Below are positions 5,657 through 8,506 of a stretch of DNA of 8,506 bases, in pieces. The stretch's first letter is position 1. The number at the start of each line of letters is the position of its first letter. Source of the stretch: Verrucomicrobia bacterium UBA1727 (GTDB lineage Bacteria > Verrucomicrobiota > Kiritimatiellia > RFP12 > UBA1067). Where the stretch lies: contig DCIL01000025.1 in the NCBI GenBank assembly GCA_002315875.1, positions 3,997 through 12,502 of the forward strand. Direction: 5' to 3'. The notes under the pieces were generated by a model. The model saw only the letters and a program-made list of their open reading frames with translations, did no database searches and was not told where the DNA came from. Position numbers and translations under genes: made by a program.

Positions 5657-5958
5657 ACGGCAGACCTCTTGTCTTTCATCGCAAGAAGCTTTTCGTGGAG
5701 ACGGTCAAAAACAACGTCGCAGGGGATGCCTTTGCCTTCGGCGAATTCGCGGCGCGAGGTTGCGATGTCGGACTCCAACTCGGCGATTTCGTCGCGGACG
5801 GCCCCCGGCGCGGCGATGGTGAAGGGGACGCGCCGCTCACGGGCGGTCGTCACCATGAAGACGTTGATGAGCGACGAGGCGGAAAGCCCGACATCGTTGC
5901 AGAAGGCCGAGAAGTTGCGCTTGACGTTGTCGTCGACGGAAATGGTCATGCTTGCCAT
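5653..5958 (-). CDS. RelB/DinJ family antitoxin
   Basis: A 101-residue protein with a ribbon-helix-helix N-terminus: a strand TISVDDNVKRNFSAFCNDVG, then the helix SASSLINVFMVTTARERRVPF, the standard RelB/DinJ pattern. The acidic and basic C-terminal part (EIAELESDIATSRREFAEGKG and beyond) would wrap the toxin. Such antitoxins neutralise the toxin and repress their own promoter. The start at 5958 has GAGG about 10 nt upstream on the minus strand; a second ATG three codons in (5949) is also possible. The first gene of the pair, directly behind a promoter with an inverted repeat, it has the expected order and spacing for a type II system. Confidence 0.88.
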   Translation of the reverse strand: MASMTISVDDNVKRNFSAFCNDVGLSASSLINVFMVTTARERRVPFTIAAPGAVRDEIAELESDIATSRREFAEGKGIPCDVVFDRLHEKLLAMKDKRSAV

Positions 5959-5992
5959 GGTGTATTTACCTCATTTAACTAGTGAACAATGT

Positions 5993-6023
5993 GTAGTATA
6001 CAGCAATCTGCCGTATAGTACAA
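5993..6023 (-). promoter_or_regulatory. Toxin-antitoxin promoter with overlapping operator
   Basis: Read on the minus strand, TTGTAC (6018-6023) and TATACT (5995-6000) are 17 bp apart; the -10 box matches five of six bases. The same bases form an inverted repeat, GTAGTATAC (5993-6001) and GTATAGTAC (6013-6021), one mismatch in nine, spaced 11 nt. An operator covering both boxes is what autorepression by a RelB-type dimer pair predicts. The leader to the antitoxin start is about 30 nt. The opposite-strand gene at 6068 must also be driven from this gap; TATAGT at 6014-6019 is a possible plus-strand -10 without a good -35. Confidence 0.6.
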
Positions 6024-6067
6024 GGGCGGTTGCGTAGGATTTACAGTTTAAGCGAAAGGAACAGACG

Positions 6068-7528
6068 ATGAACAAGACAATGATACTCGCGATTGTGGCG
6101 CTGGCTGGCGTGTGGCCGGCGACGGCGAAGGTGATCAGTTCGTGCGATTCGGCGCCGGTCGAGGTCGATTCGCGCAGCGGCGTCAAGTACGAGTCCGCGA
6201 CGAATGTCGCGAAGACCGTAACCTGGAACGCCGCATGGGTGGGCGATGATACGTCTGCCGAAGTGGTAATCGCCGACAATGGCGTCGAGGTGAAGCGGGT
6301 GACGGGAGCCGGTGCGTTCGCCTACACGAACGCTACATACGGGACGCATATTCTCACCTATACGACCTACATCGGCGGAGCGGCGCAGGCGGAGGTCTAT
6401 GCGTCAACGACGACTGTCATCAACTGTGAGAACATGGGGATTCCTGGTTTGCAGCGGACAACCTTTTCGGGGAGTGCATATGATGCAAGCCATGCGGCGC
6501 TTGGCGCGGAGCCGATTGTGACGCTGGATGGTGAGGGCATCTATGATACGTCGTTGGGGGCGAATTCAACTTATGCCTATGTCGGGTACATGTATTTCCG
6601 GGCTGGAGAGACATATACATTCCGCGGGTATTTCGACGATTATTCGTCGGTGTTGGTGGACAATATCGCCGTCGTTGCGAAGCATACGGGTGATGCGAGC
6701 GGCAGTGTCGGACCTTTTGCCGAGGCGGGGTGGCACAAGGTCGATTTCCGTGTTTCGAATGCGGGTGGCGTGAGCGGTCCGACGGGCGATGTCGGCATCA
6801 AGTACCAGACGAATCTTGATCCGATTTGGCATAAGATCGAGGACGACGGATCGGGAACGATGTTTCGCACGGGACCGGAATATTGCGGTGTCGTGATTCT
6901 GAAGGCGGCCATGCGGCCGAGTGATCCGACGATCATGGATGTCGTCTACAAGGTGACGAGTCCGAAGAAGACGGTGAAGGTTCGTGCGCTCGCGTATGAG
7001 AACGGGAACCGCAGTTTCAAGAACGCGGTGCCGGTGCTGACGTTTGCGGACGGAACGGGCGTCAATGTCGGCGATAATATTGCGGCGAACGTTGAGCATA
7101 CGCTTTCGTGGCAGGTTGCGGCGGATTGGGCGACGGATCTCACGAAGGTGCGTTTCGAGGTGATGGTGATGGACGAGGGACTTCTGCCGCTCCATTTCGT
7201 GACGATTCCGAAGACAGCGAAACACGCAGCGATTCAGTATTCGGACACGGTCCTCACTTCGACGCCGATTCTGAACGCGCTTTTCTGGCTCTATGCCTGC
7301 CAGGATGATGATCTGACGCTCGTTGATGGACATCTTTCGAATGGAGATTTTGAACTTGTTAACGGGACGACGATTCAGAACGGAGCGCGTACGGTCGGGT
7401 GGATATACCAGAAGATGGGGTATTCGACGCTGAGCGGCAAGAACCTGGAGTATGTCAATTCGGCGGCGCGGATCAACCTGACGCAGGACGGCATCCGCCA
7501 GTTCGCCGTGAAGACGATCAGCGAGTAA
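6068..7528 (+). CDS. Exported PA14-like domain protein, function unknown
   Basis: A 486-residue secreted or surface protein. AAAGGA at 6055-6060 is spaced 7 nt from the ATG, and residues 1-20 are a signal peptide (MNKTMILAIVALAGVWPATA). Residues 30-115 form a beta-rich domain that interrupts with small gaps (TVTWNAAWVGDD, VVIADNGVEV, GTHILTYTTY). Residues about 150-240 look PA14-like: AYVGYMYFRAGETYTF, FDDYSSVLVDNIAVV, AGWHKVDFRVSNAGG, a fold often used for carbohydrate binding. Residues about 285-375 resemble the beta domain of the SUMF1 protein in this window (MDVVYKV, then HTLSWQVAADW, VRFEVMVMD). The C-terminus has no anchor helix or sorting signal I can see. It is transcribed divergently from the antitoxin gene. 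Codon use is richer in G and C at third positions than in the nuclease operon. Role is unknown; a surface or glycan-binding protein is likely. Confidence 0.8.
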   Translation: MNKTMILAIVALAGVWPATAKVISSCDSAPVEVDSRSGVKYESATNVAKTVTWNAAWVGDDTSAEVVIADNGVEVKRVTGAGAFAYTNATYGTHILTYTTYIGGAAQAEVYASTTTVINCENMGIPGLQRTTFSGSAYDASHAALGAEPIVTLDGEGIYDTSLGANSTYAYVGYMYFRAGETYTFRGYFDDYSSVLVDNIAVVAKHTGDASGSVGPFAEAGWHKVDFRVSNAGGVSGPTGDVGIKYQTNLDPIWHKIEDDGSGTMFRTGPEYCGVVILKAAMRPSDPTIMDVVYKVTSPKKTVKVRALAYENGNRSFKNAVPVLTFADGTGVNVGDNIAANVEHTLSWQVAADWATDLTKVRFEVMVMDEGLLPLHFVTIPKTAKHAAIQYSDTVLTSTPILNALFWLYACQDDDLTLVDGHLSNGDFELVNGTTIQNGARTVGWIYQKMGYSTLSGKNLEYVNSAARINLTQDGIRQFAVKTISE

Positions 7529-7542
7529 GAGAGTAACCGCAG

Positions 7543-8506
7543 ATGCTTCGCATACGCAGAGTTGCGCAGGACTCGGTTTGCCTACGCCCCCGCGAATACG
7601 CGGGACGGCAAACGCGTGTCCTGCGCGCTTTACGTATTTTGGGCCTTATTGTTTCGTTGATGTGGTGTCCTGCGACATGGGGCTACATTGTTCATGTCGT
7701 CCAACAGGTTGAGGTGGATGGCGTTGTGGTTGAGACGATTGACGAGACGCACGATACGACGGCGATCTATACGACCTCGAATGCCGTGGCGCGGAGCGGA
7801 TACATCTTCACAGGATGGACGACTTCGACCAAGCAGGAGTTTACCGCGCGTGATGATTGGGGACGTGCCTACGAACAGGTGTCGTTCGCGCTCTACGAGC
7901 CGATGACGAATACCGCCCATTATGTGGACGAGGATTTCGACAGCGACGGCGACGGCATGCCCGATGGACTTGAAATCTACTGGTATGGGAATTTGGATCA
8001 GACACGCGATTCTGATACGGACGGCGACGGCATCGGCTTTGCCTTGGAGCTTGAGCTGGGACTAAATCCACATTTCGCCGACAGCTGGCAGCGGGGCTTG
8101 ATGGCGACCTCGGCGCAACCGAAGTTTTTCAATCTCGTCGTCCGATGCGAGCCCGAAGGGACGCTTTTTGCGACGGTCACGAACAATGTCGCGCCAGGGG
8201 TGAGCTGGGCTTCGGCGATGTTTGATCCTCGGTCGACGAAGTTCGCGTATTGGCGGGTGAATGGAGCAGCGGTGTCGGCTCGTGATGAGTTTGGGCGAGC
8301 GCTGGATCAGGTGTCGTTCACGATGCCGGGGAATGATGTTGAGGTGGTGGCGGTCTGTTCGGAAGATGCGGAGGTGCGAGCGGGACTCTATTGGTATGGC
8401 GATGCGGCGCAGGGCTGGACTAGCGATACGGATGGCGACGGGTTGACGCTTCGTGAGGAATTTGAACTCGGGACGAATCCGCTTTTTAACCCGACTTTCC
8501 ACGTTC
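7543..8506 (+). CDS. Exported protein with thrombospondin type 3 calcium repeats (3' partial)
   Basis: The frame is open for 321 codons to the window edge. Residues 1-47 form an unusually long signal peptide: an arginine-rich n-region, a hydrophobic core (RILGLIVSLMWCPA) and probable cleavage around 45-48. The mature part begins with a beta domain (YIVHVVQQVEVDG, GYIFTGWTTSTKQEF, a pattern like Listeria-Bacteroides repeats). Then come acidic calcium-binding repeats of the thrombospondin type 3 kind at 133-142 (DSDGDGMPDG) and 156-163 (DSDTDGDG), followed by ELELGLNP. A second round follows: FAYWRVNGAAVSARDEFGRALDQVSF, GLYWYGDAAQG, and SDTDGDG near 294 with EEFELGTNP, so a tandem unit of roughly 130 residues is repeated. 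It is probably a large surface protein. It starts 14 nt after the PA14-like gene. Ribosome site AGAGAG is weak. Residues 8-28 come from a palindromic insertion. Confidence 0.82.
   Translation, partial: MLRIRRVAQDSVCLRPREYAGRQTRVLRALRILGLIVSLMWCPATWGYIVHVVQQVEVDGVVVETIDETHDTTAIYTTSNAVARSGYIFTGWTTSTKQEFTARDDWGRAYEQVSFALYEPMTNTAHYVDEDFDSDGDGMPDGLEIYWYGNLDQTRDSDTDGDGIGFALELELGLNPHFADSWQRGLMATSAQPKFFNLVVRCEPEGTLFATVTNNVAPGVSWASAMFDPRSTKFAYWRVNGAAVSARDEFGRALDQVSFTMPGNDVEVVAVCSEDAEVRAGLYWYGDAAQGWTSDTDGDGLTLREEFELGTNPLFNPTFHV
7564..7626 (+). repeat. 63-bp palindromic element inserted in frame in a signal peptide
   Basis: Nested perfect arms: GCGCAGGAC 7564-7572 with GTCCTGCGC 7618-7626; GTTTGCC 7576-7582 with GGCAAAC 7607-7613; CCCGCG 7589-7594 with CGCGGG 7599-7604, around an AATA loop. 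That is 22 base pairs in 63 nt. The element is exactly 21 codons, starts and ends on codon boundaries, and interrupts the n-region of the last gene's signal peptide. It could also serve as a terminator for the upstream gene, but no U-run follows directly. Confidence 0.8.

Noticed and set aside
5174..6037. 287-codon plus-strand open frame opposite the toxin-antitoxin genes
   Set aside because: It runs antisense through both well-supported toxin-antitoxin genes and has no recognisable domain or ribosome site, so it is a shadow.
6566..7333. 255-codon minus-strand open frame inside the PA14-like gene
   Set aside because: It is extremely arginine-, histidine- and isoleucine-rich, the usual antisense image of a GC-biased gene, while the plus-strand protein has a signal peptide and domain motifs.
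1..8506. CRISPR array, tRNA, rRNA or IS transposase
   Set aside because: No regularly spaced direct repeats, no cloverleaf with T-arm consensus, no rRNA signature and no transposase-like protein were seen on either strand.

Overview
The window looks like a chromosomal accessory region of a Gram-negative bacterium of the PVC group, most likely an uncultured gut Kiritimatiellota (Kiritimatiellae). The pointers are an inner-membrane EptA/CptA-type phosphoethanolamine transferase-like enzyme, several exported proteins with a domain style I associate with that group (SUMF1-fold tail, PA14-like lectin, thrombospondin type 3 calcium repeats), and small mobile toxin-antitoxin-type pairs. The taxonomic call is inference from protein style; no marker gene is present.

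Layout. 1-1544: the last codons of an unseen gene, overlapped by a GTG-started sulfatase-fold membrane transferase. 1535-1685: a 14-bp tandem duplication carrying the stop codon, then a clear sigma70-type promoter. 1686-2226: a DUF4160/DUF2442 gene pair. 2199-2701: no protein gene. It has a very good promoter (TTGCAA, 17 bp, TATAAT) overlapping the DUF2442 stop codon, followed by about 380 nt dense in perfect or near-perfect inverted repeats, which I call as a candidate structured RNA or very long leader. 2702-5164: a tight operon of a two-helix membrane protein with a PD-(D/E)XK nuclease domain, an 85-residue unknown protein, and a winged-helix-like domain that reads in frame, with no stop, into a signal peptide and an exported SUMF1-fold protein. 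5165-5335: a probable decayed second SUMF1 tail. 5336-5958, minus strand: a RelE/ParE toxin and RelB/DinJ antitoxin with an overlapping junction and a promoter/operator. 6068-7528: an exported PA14-like protein. 7543 to the end: an exported calcium-repeat protein cut by the window edge, whose signal peptide contains a 63-bp palindromic element in frame.

How the parts may work together. The 2234-5164 block (structured RNA plus membrane nuclease plus small protein plus DNA-binding-like domain), flanked by two toxin-antitoxin-like pairs, resembles the organisation of a phage-defence or mobile-element module, but no member is a recognised defence family, so this is a hypothesis. The SUMF1 part appears to have been joined to that operon by recombination. 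The two exported proteins at the right belong to the cell-surface repertoire and share a domain style with the SUMF1 protein. The two most notable sequence-level findings are the candidate structured RNA with its own promoter and the in-frame palindromic insertion in the last gene.
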